Below are positions 52,594 to 59,866 of a DNA stretch of 64,000 nucleotides, one piece after another. The first letter of the stretch is position 1. Each line of letters begins with the position of its first letter. A program made the translations under genes and the position numbers. This DNA is from Thiobacillus denitrificans (GTDB taxonomy: Bacteria; Pseudomonadota; Gammaproteobacteria; Burkholderiales; Thiobacillaceae). The DNA is taken from contig DHHQ01000007.1 of the NCBI GenBank assembly GCA_002403375.1, positions 6,964 to 70,963 on the forward strand. Direction: 5' to 3'. Under the pieces are notes generated by a model. The model saw only the letters and a program-made list of their open reading frames with translations, had not been told where the DNA came from and ran no database searches.

Positions 52594-53160
52594 TCACTTT
52601 TTCAGCTTGGTGAATTTCGTGCCCTTGCCCGACCAGCCGCCCATCAGGCCTTCCTTGCCGAAGGCGAAGGCGACGACCGAGGATTTGGCTTTCAGGGTGT
52701 CCGCCGACATGGTGGGGGTCGAGGCGTCCACCACCGTGACGCCCGCGTCCACCCCCGCGGCCCAGCCGCTGCTGGCGCGGAAGCTGTCGAGCGCCTCCTG
52801 GGTCAGGAACAGGAACACGAAGTTGGCCTTCTGGAAGCCAGCCTGGAACCCTGCCGAGCCGACCTCCATCTTGTAGTAGTCGACGCTCTTGCCGCCGACC
52901 CTGAGCGCGCCCTCGCCCCATTGCGCACCGACGACGAAACCGACTTTCTTGACGTCGGGCATGACGAGCACGCCCTTGGCGGCGGCCAGATATTCCTCGG
53001 CGCCCTTCACCTCCTTTTTGAAGCTCTGCAGGGCGGCGTCGGCACGCGCATCGATTTCCCTTGCACTATCTGCGTGCGCGGCCCCCACGGGCAGCAGCAA
53101 GAACGACAGCGACAGCGCGGCGAGAAAGGTACGGAACGGGGTGACGGCATGTTCGATCAT
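52594..53160 (-). CDS. SYLF/Ysc84-domain exported lipid-binding protein
   Basis: This 188-aa protein has a signal peptide (FRTFLAALSLSFLLLPVGAAHA) and the SYLF/Ysc84 core: ALQSFKKEVKGAEEYLAAAKGVLVMPDVKKVGFVVGAQWGEGALRVGGKSVDYYKM, SAGFQAGFQKANFVFLFLTQEALDSF and AFAFGKEGLMGGWSGKGTKFTKL. Bacterial members are periplasmic or outer-membrane lipid binders. The ATG at 53160 is used because promoter i starts transcription near 53229. It is the only gene of its unit. Confidence 0.88.
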   Translation of the reverse strand: MIEHAVTPFRTFLAALSLSFLLLPVGAAHADSAREIDARADAALQSFKKEVKGAEEYLAAAKGVLVMPDVKKVGFVVGAQWGEGALRVGGKSVDYYKMEVGSAGFQAGFQKANFVFLFLTQEALDSFRASSGWAAGVDAGVTVVDASTPTMSADTLKAKSSVVAFAFGKEGLMGGWSGKGTKFTKLKK

Positions 53161-53235
53161 GGTTCGGTTCTCCAGATGAAGGTGAAGCGCATGCCCGGGC
53201 GGGACACGATGGCCGGAACTCGGCTGCATGGGAGG

Positions 53236-53278
53236 AGCGTAGGGTTTGTGCACAGCCGGGTCTATTGGGCTTTGGTCC
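53236..53278 (-). promoter_or_regulatory. regulon promoter i: operator plus -10
   Basis: GGACCAAAGCCCAAT (53278 to 53264) is followed by TACGCT (53241 to 53236), spacing 23. It faces the SYLF gene. The histidine kinase gene starts 79 nt away in the other direction, without an equivalent -10 on its side. Confidence 0.8.
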
Positions 53279-53356
53279 CATACCCGGCCGCAAGCCTTGC
53301 GGGTGGCGTTATTGGGTAAACTGGCTGCGGTCCCGTACGCGAGCCGACTCCACGCA

Positions 53357-55168
53357 ATGAGCGCAATCCTCGTCCCCAGCCTTTACGTCATGAGCGGCAT
53401 CTGCGCCTTCGCGGCGCTGCACCATGGCCTCGCCGTGATGCAGCGACGGGTGAGCCAGACCCATCTGCTGTTCGCCGCGCTGTGCGGCGTGGTCATGGCC
53501 TACATCCTGGTCAGGGCGGGCGCCTACCAGGCGCAAACGGTCGAGGCGCTGGTTGCGCTGCGCAGGTGGGAGGTCGTCGGGGTCTGCCTGATTTTTGCGA
53601 TTTTCGCCTGGTTCATCGCCGGATTCACCGGCGTCCGGCCGCGCCGGTTCCTGATCGCGCTGACCGTTTTCTGGGGCTTGATTCTTGCCGCCAATCTGCT
53701 CCTCCCCTACGGCGCCCAGTTTGCCGACCTGCCGACGCTCACCTATTTCGACCTGCCCTGGGGCGAGCGCGTGGTCGATCTGCGCGTCTTCCATCCCAGC
53801 CCCGCGCACAAGATCGCACTGGTGGGCGTTCTTGCCCTCATCGCTTTCGGCGTCCATGCGAGCATCGACCTGTACCGGCGCGGACTGAAGCGGCGGGCCC
53901 GTTCGCTGGCCTGGGCGCTGGGCATTTTTTTCAGCTTCGTTTTGTTCAACTGGGCCGCCAACTGGGGGCTCATCGATTTCGTCCATCTGAGCGAATTCGG
54001 CTTCCTCGCCATGCTGGTGATGATGGACCTGGAGATGACGCTGGAATCGCGCAACGACAAACGGCGCATGCGCGACGTGCTCGACCATCTGCCGGTGGCG
54101 ATCTGCCTCAAGGATCTGCGGGGGCGATTCCAGTTGATCAACCGCGGATTCGAGACGCTGTTCCGTGTCGACCACGACGGCCTTCTGGGCAAGACCGCTT
54201 TCGACACGCTCCCCGAGGTGCACGCGCGGCGCTTCCGCATCGATGAAAAGCAGGCTCTCGAAACAGGCAAGGACGTCGAACGCGAGCACGTGCTGGAATC
54301 GAACGGCGCGCCGCGCATCTATGAAACCCACCAGTTCCCGCTGCTGCGCCCGGATGGCACGCCCTACGCCGTGTGCGGCGTGTATGTCGACATCACCGAA
54401 GCCCGGCAGAAGGACGAAGCGCTGCACAAGTTCCGCCGGCAGATCTGGCACACCGACCGCGTGGCGAGCACGGGCGCCATCTCCGCCTCGCTCGCCCACG
54501 AGATCTGCCAGCCGCTGGCCGCCATCCTCAACAATGCCCAGGCAGGCCTGCGCTTCCTCGACCGCGAGCGGGTCGACCTCGAGGAAATCCGCGACATCCT
54601 CCAGGACATCGTGCGCGACGACAAACGCGCCGGCACCATCATCAACGGCTTGCGCGCGATGCTGCAGCAGCAGGAAACCCCCTATGCCGACGTCGACCTG
54701 GCGCAGTGCATCGACGAGGTCCTCGAACTGCTGCACAGCGAAGTGATCCGGCACGGCGTCGACGTCGAGCGCAGCCTGGAAACGCAGCTGACCGTGCGGG
54801 CCAACAAGACGCAGATCCAGCAGGTGATCCTCAACCTGGTGATCAACGCGCTGGAGGCGATGGCGGAACAGCCGGCAGGCGAACGCATTCTGCGGATCAC
54901 GGCGACACGCGCCGACGGCAAGGCACAGGTGTCGATCCGCGACACCGGCGTCGGCATCGCGGAAGACATGCTGGACCGGATCTTCGAGGGTTTCTACACG
55001 ACCAAGCCGCAGGGCCTGGGGGTGGGACTGGAAGTGTGCCGCTCGATCATGGAATCGCACCACGGCTCCATCTGGGCCGAAGCCAACCCGGACCGCGGCG
55101 CCACCTTCCACTTCACGCTGCCGCTTGTCCGGGGCGACGCCGCACAGGAAGCGACGCCCAGCGCCTGA
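53357..55168 (+). CDS. membrane sensor histidine kinase with PAS domain
   Basis: This 603-aa protein has seven or so N-terminal membrane helices (from VPSLYVMSGICAFAAL to FGFLAMLVMM, residues 5-225), a PAS domain (residues about 235-350, DHLPVAICLKDLRGRFQLINRGFETLF, VCGVYVDITEARQ), a HisKA helix with the phosphorylated His in ASLAHEICQPLAAILNNAQ (about residue 381), and an ATPase domain with NLVINALEAM, DTGVGI, FEGFYTTK and GLGVGLEVC. It has no receiver of its own. The signal is unknown; the membrane region could bind a small ligand. It is convergent with the receiver-only regulator and is the likely kinase for the regulon. Confidence 0.9.
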   Translation: MSAILVPSLYVMSGICAFAALHHGLAVMQRRVSQTHLLFAALCGVVMAYILVRAGAYQAQTVEALVALRRWEVVGVCLIFAIFAWFIAGFTGVRPRRFLIALTVFWGLILAANLLLPYGAQFADLPTLTYFDLPWGERVVDLRVFHPSPAHKIALVGVLALIAFGVHASIDLYRRGLKRRARSLAWALGIFFSFVLFNWAANWGLIDFVHLSEFGFLAMLVMMDLEMTLESRNDKRRMRDVLDHLPVAICLKDLRGRFQLINRGFETLFRVDHDGLLGKTAFDTLPEVHARRFRIDEKQALETGKDVEREHVLESNGAPRIYETHQFPLLRPDGTPYAVCGVYVDITEARQKDEALHKFRRQIWHTDRVASTGAISASLAHEICQPLAAILNNAQAGLRFLDRERVDLEEIRDILQDIVRDDKRAGTIINGLRAMLQQQETPYADVDLAQCIDEVLELLHSEVIRHGVDVERSLETQLTVRANKTQIQQVILNLVINALEAMAEQPAGERILRITATRADGKAQVSIRDTGVGIAEDMLDRIFEGFYTTKPQGLGVGLEVCRSIMESHHGSIWAEANPDRGATFHFTLPLVRGDAAQEATPSA

Positions 55169-55200
55169 GCCTCAGGGCCGCGCTGGCCCATGCGCCGCCG

Positions 55201-55590
55201 CTACGGCTTGGTGTCTTCCTGCACCACCCAGGAGATCGCATCCAGCAAGGCCTGGTCGTCCACCGGCTTGCGCAGGAAGAACCGCACGCCGAGGTCGCGG
55301 GCCAGCTGGCGCGTGTCGTCGTCGTCACGCGCCGAGATCGCGATCACCGGCAGGGCAATGCCTTTCTCCCTGAGCCGCGCGCTCAGTTCCAGACCGTTCA
55401 TGCGCGGCATCGTGATATCCATGAGGATGCAGGCATGGTCTTCGTTGTGCGCTTCCGCCAGAAAGTCTTCCGGGCTTCCGTAGGCGTGGCTCTCGATTCC
55501 GGCGGAACGCATCAGGCGCGACAGGCCCTTGCGCACCGACTCGTCGTCGTCGACGATGCTGACATGCAGTGTCTGGGCTCTGAGTGGCAC
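55201..55590 (-). CDS. receiver-only response regulator
   Basis: This 129-aa protein is a single CheY-like receiver: IVDDDESVRKGLSRLMRSAGIES, the phosphoacceptor Asp58 in ILMDITMPRMNGLEL, ISAR (Ser switch) and Lys108 in LRKPVDDQALLDAI. It ends shortly after, with no DNA-binding domain. Its sequence is of the FixJ receiver type. It starts at a GTG and has its own regulon promoter (j), so its amount should rise when the regulon is on. It may pass or drain phosphate between the kinase and the FixJ-type regulator at 59027. Confidence 0.9.
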   Translation of the reverse strand: MPLRAQTLHVSIVDDDESVRKGLSRLMRSAGIESHAYGSPEDFLAEAHNEDHACILMDITMPRMNGLELSARLREKGIALPVIAISARDDDDTRQLARDLGVRFFLRKPVDDQALLDAISWVVQEDTKP

Positions 55591-55623
55591 GGCCGGCGCT
55601 CCGCTCGTGGGTAGGGAAGCTTG

Positions 55624-55666
55624 AAGTTAGGCGCTTGCTCCAGGCGGGACAATTAGACTTTGGTCT
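55624..55666 (-). promoter_or_regulatory. regulon promoter j: operator plus -10
   Basis: AGACCAAAGTCTAAT (55666 to 55652) is followed by TAACTT (55629 to 55624), spacing 23. It directs the receiver-only regulator. It is divergent from promoter k, the two operators being 40 bp apart. Confidence 0.82.
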
Positions 55667-55706
55667 CATTCGCCCCCGGCTGGCACGCCGGGGCTGGCCG
55701 CCACTA

Positions 55707-55749
55707 AGACCAAAGTCCAATTCCCCCTCTTCGGCTTCTGGCTTACCTT
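55707..55749 (+). promoter_or_regulatory. regulon promoter k: operator plus -10
   Basis: AGACCAAAGTCCAAT (55707-55721) is followed by TACCTT at 55744-55749, spacing 23. It directs sulfatase 3 and the porin, with a leader of about 60 nt. Confidence 0.83.
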
Positions 55750-55818
55750 GACAGGAGTCGAGTGCGCCTTGGCCGTGCCATGCGTGCCTCATCAGGATCT
55801 ATCAAGGAGACGGAAGTC

Positions 55819-57489
55819 ATGCCATACGACGATCAGGCCGCGAGTGGCCCCTACAACATCGTATTCATCCTGACCGACCAGGAGCGCCATTTCCGCCCGG
55901 ATGAGCTTCCCAAGGACTACCGCCTGCCGGCCCACGAGCGGCTGGCGAAGAACGGCGTCGTGTTCGAGAACCACCGCATCAACTCCTGCGTGTGCACGTC
56001 CTCCCGCTCTGTGATCTATACCGGCCGGCACATCCAGCAGACCAAGATGTTCGACAACACGAACTTCCCCTGGATGCAGAGCATGTCGACCGACATCAAG
56101 ACGCTCGGCCACCTGCTGCGCGAGGCCGGCTACTACACCGCCTACAAGGGCAAGTGGCACCTCTCCCGTGAGTTCGAGACCGACAACACGCTTGCCGCGC
56201 CGACGAAGATCTTCACCAAGGAGATGGAGGCCTACGGCTTTTCCGATTACCTCGGGGTCGGCGACATCATCGCGCACACCCAGGGCGGCTACCTGCACGA
56301 CGGCATGATCGCCGCCGCCGCGGCGAGCTGGCTGCGCGGCAAGGCCGCGGACCTGGCGAAGGAGAACAAGCCGTGGTTCCTCGCGGTGAACCTCGTCAAC
56401 CCGCATGACGTGATGTTCTACGACACGGACGAACCGGGACAGCCGGTGCAGAGCAAACACGCCCTGACCCACCTCGCCGGTGACCCGGCGCACGCGATGT
56501 ACGCCAAGCAGTGGGACTTCGAGCTGCCGGTCAGCTTCTCGCAGCCGGTCGACGCGCCCGGACGCCCCGCCGCGCACACCGATTTCGTCATCGCCGATTC
56601 CGTCATGACCGGGCAGGTCCCCGTGGAGGACACCTGGCGCTGGCGCAAGCGGCACAACTTCTACCTCAACGCGCTGCGCGACGTGGACCGCCACATCATG
56701 ACCGTGCTCGACGAGCTGGAAGACCGCGGCCTCGCCGACAACACCATCGTCATCCTGACCTCGGACCACGGTGAGCTCGACGGCGCGCACCAGATGACCG
56801 GCAAGGGCCCCAGCTCCTACCGCGAGCAGAACAACGTGCCGCTGATCGTGTCGCACCCGGCCTTTGCCGGCGGCAAGCGCTGCCAGGCCGTGACCACGCA
56901 CCTCGACCTCGCGCCGACCCTGGTCTCGCTCACCAACGCGAGCCCGGAGACGAAGGCGGCAATCACCAAGGATCTTCCGGGCAAGGATTTCTCGCCGGTG
57001 CTCGCCGCGCCGGAGCAGGCCGGCCATGCCACGGTGCGCGACGGCCAGCTGTACTGCTTCAACATGTTCGCCTCGCTGGACGGCGGTTTCCTGCAAAAGG
57101 CCAGCGCATTGCTGAACCAGCCGGGCGGCGCGGCGAAGATCAAGGAAGCCGGCCTGCATCCGGACATGCGGAAGCGCGGCGCGATCCGCAGCGTGTTCGA
57201 CGGCCGCTACCAGTTCACGCGCTACTTCTCGCCCAAGCAGCACAACCTGCCCGATTCGATCGAGTCCCTGTTCGAACTCAATGACGTCGAACTGTTCGAT
57301 CTCGAGAACGACCCGCACGAGCTCAACAACCTCGCGCTCGACCCGCAGAAAAACGCCGACCTGCTGATGACCATGAACGCCAAGCTGAACCGGCTGATCG
57401 ACGAGGAAGTGGGCGAGGACGTCGGACAGATGCTGCCCGGCGGCGTCGACGGCGGCTGGGTGGCGACACCCGCCGTCCATGACCTGTGA
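55819..57489 (+). CDS. sulfatase 3 (C-x-S-x-R)
   Basis: This 556-aa sulfatase-fold protein has NIVFILTDQERHFRPDELP, the modified-residue motif SCVCTSSRSVIYTGRH with Cys59 as predicted formylglycine precursor, YKGKWHLSREF, VNLVNPHDVMFYDTD and LTSDHGELDGAHQMTGKG (metal and substrate ligands). The position usually held by Pro or Ala in CxPxR is Ser. There is no signal peptide. It resembles choline-sulfatase or phosphonate-monoester-hydrolase-type enzymes in length, so sulfate ester specificity is probable, not proven. AAGGAGACGGAAGTC precedes the ATG at 55819. The porin gene follows by 71 nt. Confidence 0.88.
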   Translation: MPYDDQAASGPYNIVFILTDQERHFRPDELPKDYRLPAHERLAKNGVVFENHRINSCVCTSSRSVIYTGRHIQQTKMFDNTNFPWMQSMSTDIKTLGHLLREAGYYTAYKGKWHLSREFETDNTLAAPTKIFTKEMEAYGFSDYLGVGDIIAHTQGGYLHDGMIAAAAASWLRGKAADLAKENKPWFLAVNLVNPHDVMFYDTDEPGQPVQSKHALTHLAGDPAHAMYAKQWDFELPVSFSQPVDAPGRPAAHTDFVIADSVMTGQVPVEDTWRWRKRHNFYLNALRDVDRHIMTVLDELEDRGLADNTIVILTSDHGELDGAHQMTGKGPSSYREQNNVPLIVSHPAFAGGKRCQAVTTHLDLAPTLVSLTNASPETKAAITKDLPGKDFSPVLAAPEQAGHATVRDGQLYCFNMFASLDGGFLQKASALLNQPGGAAKIKEAGLHPDMRKRGAIRSVFDGRYQFTRYFSPKQHNLPDSIESLFELNDVELFDLENDPHELNNLALDPQKNADLLMTMNAKLNRLIDEEVGEDVGQMLPGGVDGGWVATPAVHDL

Positions 57490-57560
57490 CTTCTGGCATG
57501 GCTGGCGCGCGCCGCCAAACCTGGCCCCCGATTGACGAAACTCAAGGAAAGACCGAGACC

Positions 57561-58949
57561 ATGAAAAACGCACTCAGACTGACCGCCCTGGTGGCCGCGC
57601 TCGGCGCCGCCCTGCCGCTGCATGCCATGCCCTACGCCACCCCCGACACCTGGGGCGGCGATCTGGCGTCGCGTCCCCGTCTCACCGGAGACTGGGGCGG
57701 CGTGCGGGATGACATGGCCAGGAAGGGCGTGGTGCTCGACCTCGACCTCTACTGGATGCCGCAGACGATCACGAGCGGGGGGCGGGACGAAGACAGCGGG
57801 TCCTGGGGCAACGCGGTCGCCACGCTCAACGTCGACACGGGCAAGGCGGGCCTGTGGCCCGGCGGCTTCTTCAAGCTCCAGACCGTCACGAGCTTCGGCG
57901 ACAACCTCATGCGGGATACCGGCACCATGGTGCCCGCCAACATCACCTGGATGCTGCCGAGTCCCACCGACACGGATACCGGCCTGCAGGAACTCACCTA
58001 CACGCAGTTCCTGAGCCAGCATTTCGGGGTGTCTCTGGGCAAGATCAACTCGATCGCGCCGACCAACGTGCTGCATGGTGACTACAACACCGGCTTCCTG
58101 AACACGGCCTTGAACCTGCCGCTCGCGCTCGCCATGGTGCCGCTCTCGGCCTACGGCGCGAGCGCGCTCTACCTGCCGTCGCACGATGTCACCCTGGCGG
58201 CCATGGTGCTGGACCCGAACGGCACCATCATGAACGACGACCTGGGCGATGCCTTCAACGACGGGGTGATGGCGCTCGGCGTGGCCGACGTGAAGGTGAA
58301 GCCGTGGGGCCTGCCCGGCCATCAGAACCTGACCGTCGCCTGGAGCAACAAGGACCGCACCTCGCTGATCCAGGATCCGTCGAACATCGCGCGCCTGCTT
58401 CTCACCGAGCGCTTCCCACGACTCGGGGACCCTGGCCCGATCCTCGTCGAAATCCTCGAGAACCATGCGCCCGGCCTGCTGGTCCCGGCCGCGCCGCTGA
58501 ACCAGGAGGACGAGACCTGGGCGGCGGTCTACAGTTTCGAGCAGTTTCTCTGGCAGCCCGCCGGCGACCACAAGCGCGGCATCGGCATGTTCTTCAGCGC
58601 CGGCCTGAGCGACGGCAAGGCGAATCCGATCAAGACCAGCTATTCGCTCGGACTGGTCGGCAAGGGCGTGGTGCCGGGCCGGCCGCGCGACGATTTCGGA
58701 ATCGGCTGGGCGCGCACGGAATTCAGCGACGACTTCGTTCCCTACCTGCGCGACACCTTCGATCTCGGTCTCGATCACGAGGACGCCGTCGAGATGTACT
58801 ACAACGCCGCGGTCACGCCCTGGCTGAGCATCAGCCCCAGCCTGCAGATCATCTCGCCCGCGCTGAACAAGACGCTCGACGCGAGCGGCAATTTCCAGGA
58901 CCTGGACACCACCTACCTCGCGGGTGTGCGCGTGGGCATCCGGTTCTGA
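57561..58949 (+). CDS. OprB-family carbohydrate-selective porin
   Basis: This 462-aa protein has a signal peptide (LTALVAALGAALPLHA) and the OprB entry motif RLTGDWGGVRDDMARKGVVLDLDLYW, followed by many amphipathic strands (FKLQTVTSFGDNL, LPLALAMVPLSAYGASALYLP, VYSFEQFLWQPAGDHKRGIGMFFSAGLSDG) and a terminal aromatic residue (GVRVGIRF) typical of outer-membrane barrels. OprB porins admit sugars and other small polar compounds. Paired with sulfatase 3, it may let in its substrate. AAGGAAAGACCGAGACC precedes the ATG. Confidence 0.88.
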   Translation: MKNALRLTALVAALGAALPLHAMPYATPDTWGGDLASRPRLTGDWGGVRDDMARKGVVLDLDLYWMPQTITSGGRDEDSGSWGNAVATLNVDTGKAGLWPGGFFKLQTVTSFGDNLMRDTGTMVPANITWMLPSPTDTDTGLQELTYTQFLSQHFGVSLGKINSIAPTNVLHGDYNTGFLNTALNLPLALAMVPLSAYGASALYLPSHDVTLAAMVLDPNGTIMNDDLGDAFNDGVMALGVADVKVKPWGLPGHQNLTVAWSNKDRTSLIQDPSNIARLLLTERFPRLGDPGPILVEILENHAPGLLVPAAPLNQEDETWAAVYSFEQFLWQPAGDHKRGIGMFFSAGLSDGKANPIKTSYSLGLVGKGVVPGRPRDDFGIGWARTEFSDDFVPYLRDTFDLGLDHEDAVEMYYNAAVTPWLSISPSLQIISPALNKTLDASGNFQDLDTTYLAGVRVGIRF

Positions 58950-58961
58950 GTCCCCCGGACG

Positions 58962-58984
58962 CGCAGGGGGCTGACCCTGCGTTT
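58962..58984 (+). terminator. weak terminator after the porin gene
   Basis: CGCAGGG (58962-58968) pairs with CCCTGCG (58975-58981) around GGCTGA and is followed by only three T residues. It lies 12 nt after the porin stop, between convergent genes, and would act weakly. Confidence 0.5.
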
Positions 58985-59026
58985 ACGGGTGGACGCTGAA
59001 AACACGGAGGGAGCGGCCGCGCGGAA

Positions 59027-59692
59027 TCAGTCGGCAGGCCGCGACAAGCCGATGCCGACGGCATCGCACAGGTGGACGAGTTCGGCGAGGGTATGCGCCT
59101 CCATCTTCTCCATGACCCGGCCGCGATGCGCCTTCACGGTTTTTTCCGCGATCCCCAGTTCGAAGGCGATCTGCTTGTTGAGGCGCCCCTGCAGGACGCC
59201 TTCCAGCACCTCGCGCTCGCGCTCGGAGAGCCGGGCCAGCCGCGCCATGACGCTGTCGCGCCCCTGCCGGGTGGCGGCCTCGGCAGCCTGCCGCCTGACG
59301 TCCTGCTCCAGGGCCTGAAACAGGACGTCCTCTTCCACGGGCTTGACCAGGAAGTCGACGGCTCCGTGCTTCATGGCGTTCACGCTCATGGGGATGTCGC
59401 CCTTGCCGGTGAGGAAGACCACCGGCAGCGGGATGCCCGCCTCGGCCATGCGCGCCTGCAACTCGAGGCCGCTCATGCCGGGCATGTTGACGTCGAGCAG
59501 CACGCAGCCCGGTCCGGAGATGGGCGCACGCTCGAGGAAATCGTCCGCCGAGGCGAAGGCTTCGGCGTTCCAGCCCGCCGAACGCAGCAGGCGTGTAAGA
59601 CTGCGCCGCACGGCGGCATCGTCGTCGACCACGAAGACGGTCGCGCCGCTCTCGGGCATTGGCTGGGTGTCCTGGGCTACTTGTGCACGCAT
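59027..59692 (-). CDS. FixJ/NarL-type response regulator (candidate activator of the regulon)
   Basis: This 221-aa protein has a receiver (VVDDDAAVRRSLTRLLRSAGW, phosphoacceptor Asp67 in LLDVNMPGMSGLEL, Thr95, Lys117 in LVKPVEEDV), a linker helix, and a C-terminal LuxR-type helix-turn-helix (LSEREREVLEGVLQGRLNKQIAFELGIAEKTVKAHRGRVMEKM). The recognition helix EKTVKAH keeps both lysines (184, 187) at positions that contact GG bases in DosR, whose box also has GGAC/GTCC arms. The ATG at 59692 is chosen; the frame extends to 59866 without protein character. No operator copy was found in its own upstream region, so its expression may be constitutive. Confidence 0.9.
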   Translation of the reverse strand: MRAQVAQDTQPMPESGATVFVVDDDAAVRRSLTRLLRSAGWNAEAFASADDFLERAPISGPGCVLLDVNMPGMSGLELQARMAEAGIPLPVVFLTGKGDIPMSVNAMKHGAVDFLVKPVEEDVLFQALEQDVRRQAAEAATRQGRDSVMARLARLSEREREVLEGVLQGRLNKQIAFELGIAEKTVKAHRGRVMEKMEAHTLAELVHLCDAVGIGLSRPAD

Positions 59693-59866
59693 GCAATCAC
59701 CGAACGTTTTGGCAAAACACTGATCCGCCGCCGGCAGCCGCCGAACCGGCTGCCGCAGGGCGTCCACGATATCGACACATCGTTGCACGCATCCTAGATC
59801 GCCCGACACCGGTCGTCCACTCGACCACGGAAGCGATTGCCCGGCGCCATGCGGCGCGGCCGTCAT

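Noticed and set aside
53264..53356. Operator i also driving the histidine kinase in the other direction
   Set aside because: The element is nearly symmetric, but 23 nt beyond its other edge the plus strand reads TGGCGT, not TAnnnT.
19143..55749. The repeated 15-bp element as transposon ends or a dispersed extragenic repeat
   Set aside because: Copies are single, always promoter-proximal, oriented to the following gene and at fixed distance from a -10; no transposase, target duplication or paired outer ends are seen.
55819..57489. Sulfatase 3 as a phosphonate monoester hydrolase
   Set aside because: The fold cannot exclude it, but the other two sulfatases, maturases and SulP in the same regulon favour sulfate esters; left as a possibility in the entry rather than the call.
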